Assembly (NCBI RefSeq): GCF_000966285.1
Contig: NZ_KQ031391.1
Location: forward strand, 5,456,430 to 5,520,429
Direction: 5' to 3'
Origin: Pseudofrankia sp. DC12
GTDB lineage: Bacteria > Actinomycetota > Actinomycetes > Frankiales > Frankiaceae
DNA: 64,000 nucleotides
Position numbers and translations under genes: made by a program. Positions 26,336 through 34,854 of the stretch are shown here, piece after piece (position 1 is the stretch's first letter; each line of letters starts with the position of its first letter). The notes under the pieces are model-generated. The model saw only the letters and a program-made list of their open reading frames with translations. It was not told where the DNA came from and ran no database searches.

Positions 26336-26981
26336 GTGTTCGTGCCTTTCTTAGCTCCGGCGTCTCGGTCAGCGACAACGTGTACAGCACGAGCTCACGC
26401 AGGGTTTGCACAGTGGACGCCGGATCGCGGGCGTCACAGGTGACCAGCGGTGTTCCCGGCCTGAGAGCCAGTGCGTCGCGCACTTCGTCCAGGTCGTGCC
26501 AGAGCTCTCCGTCGAATCGGTTCACAGCGACGATGAAGGGCACGTCGGCGTCGTTCTCGAAATAGTTGATCGCCGCGAATGACTGGTCGATCCGGCGGGT
26601 GTCCACCAGGACGATGGCGCCCAGCGCGCCGCGCGACAGGTCGTCCCACATGAACCAGAACCGCGCCTGCCCCGGCGTGCCGAACAGGTACAGCACGAGA
26701 TCCGAGTACAGCGTGATCCGGCCGAAGTCCATCGCGACGGTGGTCGTCAGCTTGCCGTTCGGCGGCAGGTCGTCGACGCGCTCGCTGGCCTCGGTCATCC
26801 ACGCCTCGGTGTTGATGGGCGGCACCTCGGACACCGAGCCGACGAAGGTGGTCTTCCCGACGCCGAACCCACCCGCGACGACGATCTTCGCCGAGATGGT
26901 GAGCGGGCCGGCGGAACCGCCGTCGGCTGGCTGGCCACCCTGGTACGACCCGTTGCGCTGGCTCATCTCGGCAGGGCTCAC
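26328..26981 (-). CDS. Conservon Ras-like GTPase (CvnD-type)
   Basis: 217-residue MglA/Ras-like GTPase. P-loop GGFGVGKTTFV (about residue 35), switch II LFGTPGQARFWFMWDD with the usual conservon change from DxxG to GTPG, and base-recognition VNRFDG. It has no lipid-anchor signal. GTG 26981 is preceded by AGGA at eight bases. It should partner the roadblock protein (27560) and receive signals from the kinase (28013). Confidence 0.92.
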   Translation of the reverse strand: MSPAEMSQRNGSYQGGQPADGGSAGPLTISAKIVVAGGFGVGKTTFVGSVSEVPPINTEAWMTEASERVDDLPPNGKLTTTVAMDFGRITLYSDLVLYLFGTPGQARFWFMWDDLSRGALGAIVLVDTRRIDQSFAAINYFENDADVPFIVAVNRFDGELWHDLDEVRDALALRPGTPLVTCDARDPASTVQTLRELVLYTLSLTETPELRKARTHA

Positions 26982-27106
26982 GTCCGTGTTCCTAGTTTCA
27001 TGGCGCCTGATTTCCTGGCGTGGGTCTCGAAGTAGCTCTCACACAGTGCCCGGACCGGCCCGGGAGATAACAGGAAACGGTACTCCGGTGATCCGTCCGG
27101 TGCTTC

Positions 27107-27520
27107 TCAGACGGGAAGTTCCCGCAGGCCACGCAGGATTCGCTCCAGCACGTTGCGGTCGTCCCGGAACGCGTGTGCCGTTGGATGGATGAGCACGGCG
27201 CCCTGTGTTGCCAGGTCGCTGATCAGCACACGAACCACCCCGAGCGGAATGGAAAGCAACGCGGACAGCTCGGCGATCGACATCTGCCCCCGGGCCCGTT
27301 CGTAGAGCGCCTTCGACTCCGGCATGAGCGCCTCGCTCAGCATCGGGTCGTAGCGTGGGACGGACACCAGCGTCTCGACCAGCAGGTGATAGCGAGACCG
27401 GGTGCGCCCGCCCGTCAGCGCATAGGGCCGGACCCGCTTGCTGCGAGCCTGGTGCGCCGGCTTGCCGCGCGGCTCGTCCACCTGCGGCTCCTTTCCCTTG
27501 CTCACCTGCGGCACCATCAC
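27107..27520 (-). CDS. DUF742 conservon protein (CvnC-type)
   Basis: 137-residue DUF742 protein. The typical opening RPYALTGGRTR and the winged-helix-like stretch MSIAELSALLSIPLGVVRVL, then LISDLATQGAVLIHP and the terminal LERILRGLRELPV are present. DUF742 proteins are predicted to bind DNA or partner proteins in the CvnABCD complex. It is separated from the GTPase by 125 bases. Confidence 0.92.
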   Translation of the reverse strand: MMVPQVSKGKEPQVDEPRGKPAHQARSKRVRPYALTGGRTRSRYHLLVETLVSVPRYDPMLSEALMPESKALYERARGQMSIAELSALLSIPLGVVRVLISDLATQGAVLIHPTAHAFRDDRNVLERILRGLRELPV

Positions 27521-27559
27521 GATCCTCTGGTCGTCTCGACGCGAGCGGCCGGCCGGGGC

Positions 27560-28003
27560 TCAGTCACTGGGCCGGCGCCCGACCAGCACCCGCCGCAGGT
27601 CGGCACGCAGCTCGGGCGTCAGGGCGTGCCCGGCGTGCATGACGAACTGGGTCATCTCGTAGGCGACGACCTTCATGTCGCAGTCGGGGCTGGTGAGCAC
27701 CGCCAGGCCCGCGCCGGCGTCGATCCCCATGAACAGGAAGTACCCCTGCGAGAGCCGCACGATGATCTGTTCGCAGGTTCCCTTGCCGAACAGGGCCGCG
27801 CTGTTGCGGGCGAGGCTGAGCATCCCGCTGGCGATGGCGGCGAGCCGCTCTGCCTCCTCGGTGGTCATCTCCTGGGACGAGGTCAGCGAGAGCCCGTCCG
27901 AGGACATGATCAGCGCGTGGGTGACACCGTGCACCTTGCGGACGAAGTCGTCGATCAGCCAGGTGAAGTCGGTTTCGGGGTGGCCGTTGTGCTCCTGCGT
28001 CAC
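27560..28003 (-). CDS. Roadblock/LC7 conservon protein (CvnB-type)
   Basis: 147 residues of roadblock/LC7 fold. Segments DFTWLIDDFVRKVHGVTHAL and SSDGLSLTSSQEM, then AERLAAIASGMLSLAR and MKVVAYEMTQFV are diagnostic. Such proteins act as GTPase regulators. It lies nine bases after the kinase gene and 39 before the DUF742 gene. Confidence 0.92.
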   Translation of the reverse strand: MTQEHNGHPETDFTWLIDDFVRKVHGVTHALIMSSDGLSLTSSQEMTTEEAERLAAIASGMLSLARNSAALFGKGTCEQIIVRLSQGYFLFMGIDAGAGLAVLTSPDCDMKVVAYEMTQFVMHAGHALTPELRADLRRVLVGRRPSD

Positions 28004-28012
28004 GTGGGGTCC

Positions 28013-29293
28013 TCAGTCCGCTCGCTCGTCGCGGGCGGCGCGCTCGCCTTCGGAGAACGCGCCCAGATCCGCCAGTAGTTTCCTGTGGCCGACCGTCGGG
28101 TCGGCGGCCTCGGCCGCGCCCTCGGGTGATCCCGCCCCGGCACGCGCGCCGATGGCGTCCCCGTACGTGTCCCGCAGGCTGTGCGAAACCCGGCGTGGCA
28201 GTCCGCTGGCGGTGGTACCCGCCGACGCCGCTGCCGGCGGCGGCGGGCTGGCCGGCGCCGGCTCGGCGCGCCGGGCGGCCGGTCGCCCGGCGTTTCGCGT
28301 GCTCACGGCGGTGGGCCGGGAGCCGGCATGCCCGTTCAGCGGGGTGGTCGCCTGGACGTCCTCGACGTCGCCGGACCGGCCGGGACTGTCGGTGCCCGCC
28401 GGCACCGACACGGTCTGCAGGCCGGACCAGCCGGCGTCCGGCAGCTCACAGACCAGCGGCGCAGGCAGCAGCACCGAGCCGGTGGTGCCGTGCGGATGCC
28501 GGTGATCCAGCCACACCTTGATCCCGTGCCGGGTGGCGAGCCGGCGGACCACGGCGAGCCCCATGTGCCGGACCGCGTCGTCGTCGAGTACGGGATCCGC
28601 CGTGAGCCGCTGGTTGATCTGGCGCAGCCGGTCGGCCGGCAGCCCGATGCCCTCGTCCTCGATCCGCAGCAGCGCGCTGCCGGTCTCGGTGAGGTGGGCG
28701 CCGACCCGGACCGGCGAGTGCGGTGGGGACGACTTCGTCGCGTTGTCGAGCAGCTCCGCGAGCAGGCGGCTGACGTCCTCGGCGGCGAACCCGACGACCC
28801 CGAGGTTGACGACCCGCCCGACGGTGACCCGCTGGTAGTGGTCGATCGACGACATCGCGCCGCGGATCACGTCGATCAGCGAGGACGTCTGGGAGCCCTG
28901 CTCGCCGGCGTCCCGGCCGGCGAGCACCCGCAGGTTCTCGGCGTTGCGGCGCAGCCGGGCGGCCAGGTGGTCGAGTCGGTAGAGCTCGGCCAGTCGGTCG
29001 GCGTCCTCCTCGCGCGACTCCATCTCCTCCAGCTGCGCGAGCAGCGTGTCGACCAGGTTGAGGTCCCGCAGCGCGAGGTCGGCGCAGATCGCCGACAGGG
29101 CCTCCTCCGCCGGACTGGGCGTGGCCGCCGCGCGGGCGCCGGGCACCCGCGACCCCGCGGGTGCCTGCGTTCGGCCGGATCGCGCGGGCGTCGAGCGGGT
29201 GGGCGGTGGCGCGAGCAGCTGCGCGGCCGCCTCGCGGGAGCCGCCCAGCAGCGCACGTGACCGGTTCAGGAGTTCCCGAGCGCGCGTCGTCAT
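28013..29293 (-). CDS. Conservon histidine kinase, short soluble form (CvnA-type)
   Basis: About 426 residues. The dimerisation/H-box is YRLDHLAARLRRNAENLRV (about residues 115-133) and the ATPase has LLDNATKSSPP (N-box), EDEGIGLP (G1) and HMGLAVVRRLATRHG (G2). A disordered Ala/Pro tail of about 130 residues follows. Unlike standard CvnA proteins it has no signal anchor, transmembrane helices or nitrate-sensing extracellular domain, so it should be cytoplasmic. ATG 29293 is preferred; GTG 29335 in the same frame would add 14 residues. It heads the minus-strand operon. Confidence 0.87.
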   Translation of the reverse strand: MTTRARELLNRSRALLGGSREAAAQLLAPPPTRSTPARSGRTQAPAGSRVPGARAAATPSPAEEALSAICADLALRDLNLVDTLLAQLEEMESREEDADRLAELYRLDHLAARLRRNAENLRVLAGRDAGEQGSQTSSLIDVIRGAMSSIDHYQRVTVGRVVNLGVVGFAAEDVSRLLAELLDNATKSSPPHSPVRVGAHLTETGSALLRIEDEGIGLPADRLRQINQRLTADPVLDDDAVRHMGLAVVRRLATRHGIKVWLDHRHPHGTTGSVLLPAPLVCELPDAGWSGLQTVSVPAGTDSPGRSGDVEDVQATTPLNGHAGSRPTAVSTRNAGRPAARRAEPAPASPPPPAAASAGTTASGLPRRVSHSLRDTYGDAIGARAGAGSPEGAAEAADPTVGHRKLLADLGAFSEGERAARDERAD

Positions 29294-29335
29294 ACCAGCC
29301 TGGATGCTCCTCGTCGTGCGGGGCTTTTTTTCCAC

Positions 29336-29781
29336 GCGGACCGGTGTGCGGCCGGTGTGCCACGAGCGGACGCGTCACACCGGGGAGTCGCCTCCCGGCC
29401 CGTTCGCTCGCTGGCCTCGCCGACTTTCTGCCGGTGATGACGATCCGGAGATTCGCGGCCCGCGGGGGCGTTCGGGGGCCGTTAACTGGGGATTGCCGTC
29501 CAACATGGGGTGGTTTGAGCGTACCGTCCCGGCCGCACCGCGTATCGCGGGCAGCCGGAGGACCACGCGAGACAACACGCACTGTAATCGCCCACGGCTC
29601 GCGGGCCGGGTCAGCTCCGAACAGTCAGCCCGTGCTGGCTGACAACTCCAGCACGACGAGCAGGCCCCGGTGTGACTTTCGGGCCAAAAGCGAGAGGAGA
29701 AGGTCCCGAGTCTGGGCGTGTAAAAGCTCACCGCTCCGGCTTCGGCCCAAAGGCGCCTCTACAGCCGGTAGCCGGCCTCGG
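29336..29781. other. Intergenic region between conservon and LLM gene
   Basis: About 446 bases with no gene seen. It should carry the conservon promoter. A 7-bp hairpin GTCAGCC-CGTGCT-GGCTGAC at 29624-29643 may end transcription of the LLM operon coming from the right. Confidence 0.5.
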
Positions 29782-30792
29782 TCAGCCAGTGGGAGCGGCC
29801 TCGGCGGCGACGCGGGGAAGCACGTTCTCGGCGAAGAGGCGCAGGCTTTCCCAGCCGCGCTCGGGCGGCATTCCGCCGCACAGCGGATGCAGCACGGTCA
29901 CCGGCCCCAGCTCGCCGGGCCCGGCGGACAGTCCCCGCCGCACGCATTCGTCCGGCGTCAGAATCCGGTAGCGGCCCTCGGCACGCAGCTCGTTGACGGT
30001 CGTCGCGTGCGAATGCGCGGCCGAGGTCTGTCCCTCCGGCTGCCAGGACGAATACAGCGTCGCCTCCGCGAGAAAGTGCTCGCCGAGCTCCGCCCACGCC
30101 TTGTCAGGGTCTTCGGCGACGTGCACGAACGCCGTTTCGGTCGGCGGCATCACGACGAAACCGGACGTGCCCTGCTGGGTGCACTGCTCGTAGTAATAGG
30201 CCTCCAGCTCGGGCAGGTTGTTCGCCGGGCACAACGGCAGCCCCAGCCGGGCCGCCCGGCGCGCCGAGACCTTCGCCGAGCCGCCGACCCACAGCAGCTG
30301 CGCGGGCGGGCTCGCCGGTGGTGGCGTCACCCGGACCGTCCGGCCGCGGTACTCGAACGGCTCCCCGGTCCACGCGGCCAGCACCGCGGTCAGCGACTCG
30401 TCCATCAGGGCCCCACGCCTCGACCAGTCCAGCCCCGCGTCCGCGTACTCGAGAGGGCGGTAGCCGAGGCCGGCGACCGCGGTGATGCGCCCCCGGCCGG
30501 CCAGGTCGAGCACCGCGAGCTGCTCGGCCAGCCGCAGCGGGTCGCTCAACGGCACCAGCAGGGCCTGCACGATGACGTGGACCCGCTTCGTCGCACCGAG
30601 GATGAGGCCCGCGTTGACCAGTGGCGCCGGGCTCCAGCCGTTGTCGGCGCCGTGGTGCTCCTCCAGCGACACCATCGGGATCCCGGCCGCGTCGGCGTAG
30701 CCGGCCATCTTGATGCCGGCCTGGTAGGCCGCGGCGAGCCCGCCCCGGTCGAGCCCGGGCACCGCGAAGTTGAACCGCAGCACAGAAAGCAT
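29782..30792 (-). CDS. LLM-class (luciferase-like) flavin/F420 oxidoreductase
   Basis: 336-residue TIM-barrel oxidoreductase. SLEEHHGADNGWSPAPL (the EHH motif of the group), VIVQALLVPLSDPLRLAEQL and ITAVAGLGYRPLEYA identify it. It lies 31 bases behind the SDR gene and so belongs to the operon divergent from ipdABC, under the KstR2-type site at 31971. LLM enzymes are common in actinobacterial steroid clusters, but the reaction of this one is unknown. Confidence 0.87.
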   Translation of the reverse strand: MLSVLRFNFAVPGLDRGGLAAAYQAGIKMAGYADAAGIPMVSLEEHHGADNGWSPAPLVNAGLILGATKRVHVIVQALLVPLSDPLRLAEQLAVLDLAGRGRITAVAGLGYRPLEYADAGLDWSRRGALMDESLTAVLAAWTGEPFEYRGRTVRVTPPPASPPAQLLWVGGSAKVSARRAARLGLPLCPANNLPELEAYYYEQCTQQGTSGFVVMPPTETAFVHVAEDPDKAWAELGEHFLAEATLYSSWQPEGQTSAAHSHATTVNELRAEGRYRILTPDECVRRGLSAGPGELGPVTVLHPLCGGMPPERGWESLRLFAENVLPRVAAEAAPTG

Positions 30793-30823
30793 GGCTGATC
30801 TCCCATTCCCTGGCGGCGGCGCG

Positions 30824-31732
30824 TCAGGCGCCGTAGACCGGTTCGGCCGGGGGAGCGGTGGCGAGCAGCTTGTCGACGGCGGCCCCGACCTGGGCCGTCT
30901 CCCAGCGGGCGCCGCGGTCGATCGGCACCCCGTGCCGCCAGCCGCTCGCGACGGCGAGCTTCCCGCCCTCGACCTCGAAGACCTGTCCGGTGACGTGCGC
31001 GGAGCGCTCGCTGCCCAGCCACACCACCAGCGGCGCGATATTCGCCGGGTCCATCGCGTCGAAGCCGGACTCGACCGGCGCCATCGTGTCGAAGACGCCC
31101 TCGGTCATCCGGGTCCGTGCCGACGGCGCGATGGCGTTCGCCGTCACCCCGTAGCGGGCCAGCTCGGTCGCGGCGATCAGCGTCAGCGCGGCGATCCCGG
31201 CCTTCGCCGCGCCGTAGTTGCCCTGTCCGACGCTGCCCTGAAGGCCCGCGCCGGAGCTGGTGTTGATGATCCTGGCGTCCGGGCGCCGCCCGGCCTTCGC
31301 CTCGTCGCGCCAGTAGGCGGCGGCGTGCCGCAGCGGCGCCGCGTGCCCCTTGAGGTGGACGCGCACGACCGCGTCCCACTCCGGCTCGGTCATCGAGACG
31401 AGCATCCGGTCGCGCACGAAGCCGGCGTTGTTGACCAGCACGTCGAGCCGGCCGAACGCGTCCAGGGCGGTGCGCACCAGTGCCTGGGCCCCGGCCCAGG
31501 CGGCGACGTCGTCGGTGTTCGCGACCGCCTCGCCGCCGAGGGCCCTGATCTCCTCGACGACGCCTTGCGCGACGGGCTCGCCGGCGGCGGCGCCGTCAGC
31601 GGCCACCCCGACGTCGTTGACGACCACCCGGGCGCCCTGGCGGGCGAACTCCAGCGCGTGCGCCCGGCCGATGCCCCGCCCCGCGCCGGTGACGATCACG
31701 ACCCGTCCGGCACAGACCCCGTCCTCGCTCAC
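30824..31732 (-). CDS. Short-chain dehydrogenase (Rv3548c-like)
   Basis: About 302 residues. NAD site VTGAGRGIGRAHALEF, NNAG loop, Ser in INTSSGAG and YxxxK in NYGAAKAG. The extended C-terminus ending in a small-helix domain is as in the SDRs beside ipdAB in mycobacteria (Rv3548c). The GTG at 31732 gives the family N-terminus; the open frame upstream to 31861 crosses a dispersed repeat and is probably not translated. First gene of a two-gene operon with the LLM gene; promoter shared with ipdA. Confidence 0.87.
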   Translation of the reverse strand: MSEDGVCAGRVVIVTGAGRGIGRAHALEFARQGARVVVNDVGVAADGAAAGEPVAQGVVEEIRALGGEAVANTDDVAAWAGAQALVRTALDAFGRLDVLVNNAGFVRDRMLVSMTEPEWDAVVRVHLKGHAAPLRHAAAYWRDEAKAGRRPDARIINTSSGAGLQGSVGQGNYGAAKAGIAALTLIAATELARYGVTANAIAPSARTRMTEGVFDTMAPVESGFDAMDPANIAPLVVWLGSERSAHVTGQVFEVEGGKLAVASGWRHGVPIDRGARWETAQVGAAVDKLLATAPPAEPVYGA

Positions 31733-31780
31733 GGCATCCCGAGTTCGCTCCGTCGCTTCGCTCTTGGCGCGGCTGTCCTC

Positions 31781-31824
31781 CGGGGTTCCTGCGGGATCGG
31801 CGAAGCCGATCTCGTAGGTCCGCC
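31781..31824 (+). repeat. Dispersed repeat, copy 3 (GATCGGCGAAGCCGAT core)
   Basis: GGGGTTCCTGCGG, then GATCGGCGAAGCCGATC, then TCGTAGGTC: the same order as copies 1 and 2. It lies 50 bases upstream of the SDR start. Confidence 0.62.
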
Positions 31825-31970
31825 TCGGACGTCCGCTCCGCTCGCTCACTCCTGCGCTCACGGTGCGGCCACCCCTTCGCTCTCGGCTGCGTCGCGGCCC
31901 GTGGCCGCGTGGTCCGCCGGCCCGTCATCTCCGCGCGGTGGCCGTCGACGGCTGGTAACTTACCCGACCA

Positions 31971-31984
31971 AGCAAGCGCTTGTG
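31971..31984. promoter_or_regulatory. KstR2-type operator between SDR-LLM and ipdABC operons
   Basis: AGCAAGCGCTTGTG matches AnCAAGnnCTTGnT except for the last base; the inner CAAGCGCTTG is a perfect palindrome. It lies 56 bases before the ipdA ATG and about 240 before the divergent SDR start. Confidence 0.72.
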
Positions 31985-32039
31985 TTACGTACGCCGTGCG
32001 GTCCGGACACCGGCCGCACGCTCGGCTGAGGGGCGGTTG

Positions 32040-32921
32040 ATGGGTGCGAAGCTGACGACGATGAATGCCGCCGTCGCGGCGGTCGAGAGCGGGATGACCG
32101 TCGGCATCGGCGGCTGGGGCTCGCGCCGCAAGCCGATGGCCCTGATCCGGGCGCTCGCCCGCGGCCCGGCCACCGACCTGACTGTCGTCACCTACGGCGG
32201 CCCCGACGTCGGCCTGCTCGCTGCCGCTGGGAAGATCCGCGTGCTGGTCAGCGGGTTCGTCTCGCTCGACTCGATCGCGCTGGAGCCGCACTTCCGCGCC
32301 GCCCGTCAGCGCGGCGAGATCGAGTTCCGCGAGCTGGACGAGGGCATGCTGCAGTGGGGCCTGCTCGCCGCCGCGCACCGGCTCCCGTTCCTGCCGATCC
32401 GGGCCGGCCTCGGCTCGGACGTCCCGACGACCTTCCCCGGCCTGCGGACCGTCACGTCGCCCTACCCGGACGGCGAGGAGCTCGTCGCCGTGCCGGCGCT
32501 TACGCTCGACGTCACGTTCGTGCACGCCAACCGGGCTGATGCCGCCGGTAACGCGGCGTTCCTCGGCCCCGACCCGTACTTCGACGACCTGTTCTGCCTC
32601 GCCGCGCGCCACCGGGTGCTGTCCTGCGAGCGGGTGGTCGAGACCGCCCAGCTGACGAAGGAAGCCCCGGTCCAGGCGTTGCGCATCAACCGGATGATGG
32701 TCGACGCGGTTGTCGAGACGCCGAACGGCGCCCACTTCACCAGCTGCGTGCCCGACTACGGCCGCGACGAGGCGTTCCAGCGTGCCTACGCGGCCGCGGC
32801 GGGCGGCGGCTCGGACTGGGCCGCCTTCCACGAGCGGTACCTCTCCGGCGACGAGGCCGCGTACCAGGCCGCGGTCCAGGCCCAGCGGCCGCTTAGGGGC
32901 GAGAAGGAGACCGCTCGATGA
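32040..32921 (+). CDS. ipdA: IpdA, alpha subunit of COCHEA-CoA hydrolase (CoA-transferase fold)
   Basis: 293-residue family-I CoA-transferase-like subunit. The segments MTVGIGGWGSRRKPMALIRA, LTVVTYGGPDVGLL, ELDEGMLQWGL, LPFLPIRAGLGSDV and NRMMVDAVVETPNGAHFT follow mycobacterial IpdA (Rv3551). IpdAB uses the CoA-transferase fold to hydrolyse a ring: it opens the last steroid ring (C) of COCHEA-CoA. ATG 32040 is chosen for AGGGG six bases upstream and the family N-terminus. Its stop overlaps the ipdB start (ATGA). Confidence 0.93.
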   Translation: MGAKLTTMNAAVAAVESGMTVGIGGWGSRRKPMALIRALARGPATDLTVVTYGGPDVGLLAAAGKIRVLVSGFVSLDSIALEPHFRAARQRGEIEFRELDEGMLQWGLLAAAHRLPFLPIRAGLGSDVPTTFPGLRTVTSPYPDGEELVAVPALTLDVTFVHANRADAAGNAAFLGPDPYFDDLFCLAARHRVLSCERVVETAQLTKEAPVQALRINRMMVDAVVETPNGAHFTSCVPDYGRDEAFQRAYAAAAGGGSDWAAFHERYLSGDEAAYQAAVQAQRPLRGEKETAR

Positions 32922-33736
32922 CGCGGCCCGACGCGGCCCCGGCGCGGCCGGTGCAAGGACCTGGCGGGCTGGTGGCCCGCCGGGCCGACGTCTGCGCGCT
33001 GGCGTGTGCCGAGGCCTTCCGCGGCGCCGGCGAGATCCTCGCCAGTGCCTTCGGGACCGCGCCCACGCTCGGGGCCCGGCTCGCCCGCCTGCTGTTCGCC
33101 CCCGAGCTGTTGCTCTCCGACGGCGAGGCCATGCTTCTGGCCAACACGCCGCCGCTGGGCGCGCCACCGTCGGACGCGGTGGTGGAGGGCTGGCTGCCGT
33201 TCCGGTCCGTGTTCGACGTCGTGGCCGCCGGCCGCCGCCACGTCATCATGATCCCGTCGCAGCTCGACGCCTACGGCAACATGAACATCTCCGTGGTCGG
33301 CCCGCACGCCCGGCCGAGGGCCCAGCTCATCGGCACCCGTGGCGCCCCGGGCAACACCGTCAACCACCGCACCAGCTACTGGGTGCCCAGGCACGGGCCG
33401 CGGGTGTTCGTCGAGCGCGTCGACGTCGTCTGCGGCGTCGGCTACGACCGGGCCCGCGCGGCCGGGCCGTCCGCCGTCCGCTTCCACGGCCTGGGCCGGG
33501 TGGTCACGGACCTCGCCGTCCTCGACTTCGCGAGCCCCGACAACCGGCTGCGGCTGGCCTCCGTGCACCCGGGCGTGACCGTCGACGAGGTCCTCGCCGC
33601 GACCGGTTTCCCGCTTGTCCTGCCGGCTGCTGGCCAGGCGGCCGTACTGGTGACGCCGACGCCGACGCGTGCCGAGCTGGACCTGCTCGACCTCCTCGAC
33701 CCCAGGGGCCTGCGTTACCGCGAGGTGGCCGCGTGA
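32918..33736 (+). CDS. ipdB: IpdB, beta subunit of COCHEA-CoA hydrolase
   Basis: 272-residue partner of IpdA. RADVCALACAEAFRGAGEIL, RRHVIMIPSQLDAYGNMNIS, GTRGAPGNTVNHRTSYWV and VDVVCGVGYDRAR follow Rv3552. It is about 20 residues longer at the N-terminus than the mycobacterial protein (Pro/Ala-rich). It overlaps ipdA by ATGA and ipdC by GTGA, so all three are co-translated. Confidence 0.93.
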   Translation: MTRPDAAPARPVQGPGGLVARRADVCALACAEAFRGAGEILASAFGTAPTLGARLARLLFAPELLLSDGEAMLLANTPPLGAPPSDAVVEGWLPFRSVFDVVAAGRRHVIMIPSQLDAYGNMNISVVGPHARPRAQLIGTRGAPGNTVNHRTSYWVPRHGPRVFVERVDVVCGVGYDRARAAGPSAVRFHGLGRVVTDLAVLDFASPDNRLRLASVHPGVTVDEVLAATGFPLVLPAAGQAAVLVTPTPTRAELDLLDLLDPRGLRYREVAA

Positions 33737-34854
33737 GTGGTGACCCGCGCCTCGAGACGGCGTTCACCCAGCTGACCGGGGCGCGGTACCCGATCGTCCA
33801 GACCGGGATGGGGTGGGTGTCCGGCGCCCGGCTGACCGCGGCCACCGCCGCCGCCGGCGGGCTGGGGATCCTCGGCTCGGCGACGATGACGCTCGACGAG
33901 CTGGCCACCGCCATCCGGACGGTGAAGGAACGCACCGACGCGCCGTTCGGCGTCAACCTGCGGTCCGACGCCGAGGACGTCGAGGACCGGGTCGCGCTCA
34001 TGGTCTCCGAAGGAGTGCGCGTCGCGTCGTTCGCGCTCGCGCCGCGCAAGGACCTGTTCGCCCGGCTGCGCGAGGCCGGGATCGTGACGATGCCCTCCGT
34101 CGGGGCCCGCCGGCACGCCGAGAAGGTCGCGTCCTGGGGTGCCGACGCGCTGCTCGTCCAGGGCGCGGAGGGCGGCGGGCACACCGGCGCGGTCCCGACG
34201 TCGCTGCTCGTCCCGCAGGTCGTCGACGCCGTCGACATCCCGGTGATCGCCGCTGGCGGCTACCTCGACGGCCGCGGCCTCGTCGCCGCGCTCGCCTACG
34301 GCGCAGCCGGCATCGGGATGGGCACCCGGTTCCTGCTCACCGCGGACAGCACGGTCGCCGACACCGTCAAGGCGCACTACCTGGCCGCCGGGGTCGACGG
34401 CACGATCGTCACCACGCGGGTCGACGGAGTGCCGCACCGGGTGCTGCGGACCCCGCTCGTCGATGGGCTGAACTCGGCCGGTCCGCTCACCCGGCTCCCG
34501 CGCGCGATCCGCAACGCGGCCGCGTTGCGCCGGGCCTCGGGCGCGACCTGGCGCGGGCTGATGCGCGAGGGCCGGGCGCTGCGCTCCCACGGCGGGCTGA
34601 CCTGGAGCCAGGTGCTGATGAGTGCCAACACCCCGATGCTGTTGCGCGCCTCCATGGTCGAGGGCCGCGACGATCTCGGGCTGATGACGTCCGGCCAGGT
34701 GGTGGGCCTGATCGACGATCTGCCGACTGTCGACGAGCTGGTCGGCCGGATCGTCGCGGAGGCGGCCGCCGTCCTCGACCGGCTCGCGGCTCCCGGTGCC
34801 GGCGCGCCGCTGCGGCCGGCGCGGCCGATCACCGTGGCGCCGGAGCCCGGATGA
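33733..34854 (+). CDS. ipdC: IpdC, nitronate-monooxygenase-like flavoprotein
   Basis: 373-residue FMN-binding TIM-barrel protein of the nitronate monooxygenase/enoyl reductase II family. Signatures: YPIVQTGMGWVSGARL, VQGAEGGGHTG, VIAAGGYLDGRGLVAALAYG and GIGMGTRFLLT. It corresponds to mycobacterial IpdC (Rv3553), needed to prepare the C/D-ring intermediate for ring opening. GTG 33733 overlaps the ipdB stop; the frame is open far upstream (through ipdAB) but only as a shadow. It overlaps the next gene by four bases. Confidence 0.92.
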   Translation: MSGDPRLETAFTQLTGARYPIVQTGMGWVSGARLTAATAAAGGLGILGSATMTLDELATAIRTVKERTDAPFGVNLRSDAEDVEDRVALMVSEGVRVASFALAPRKDLFARLREAGIVTMPSVGARRHAEKVASWGADALLVQGAEGGGHTGAVPTSLLVPQVVDAVDIPVIAAGGYLDGRGLVAALAYGAAGIGMGTRFLLTADSTVADTVKAHYLAAGVDGTIVTTRVDGVPHRVLRTPLVDGLNSAGPLTRLPRAIRNAAALRRASGATWRGLMREGRALRSHGGLTWSQVLMSANTPMLLRASMVEGRDDLGLMTSGQVVGLIDDLPTVDELVGRIVAEAAAVLDRLAAPGAGAPLRPARPITVAPEPG

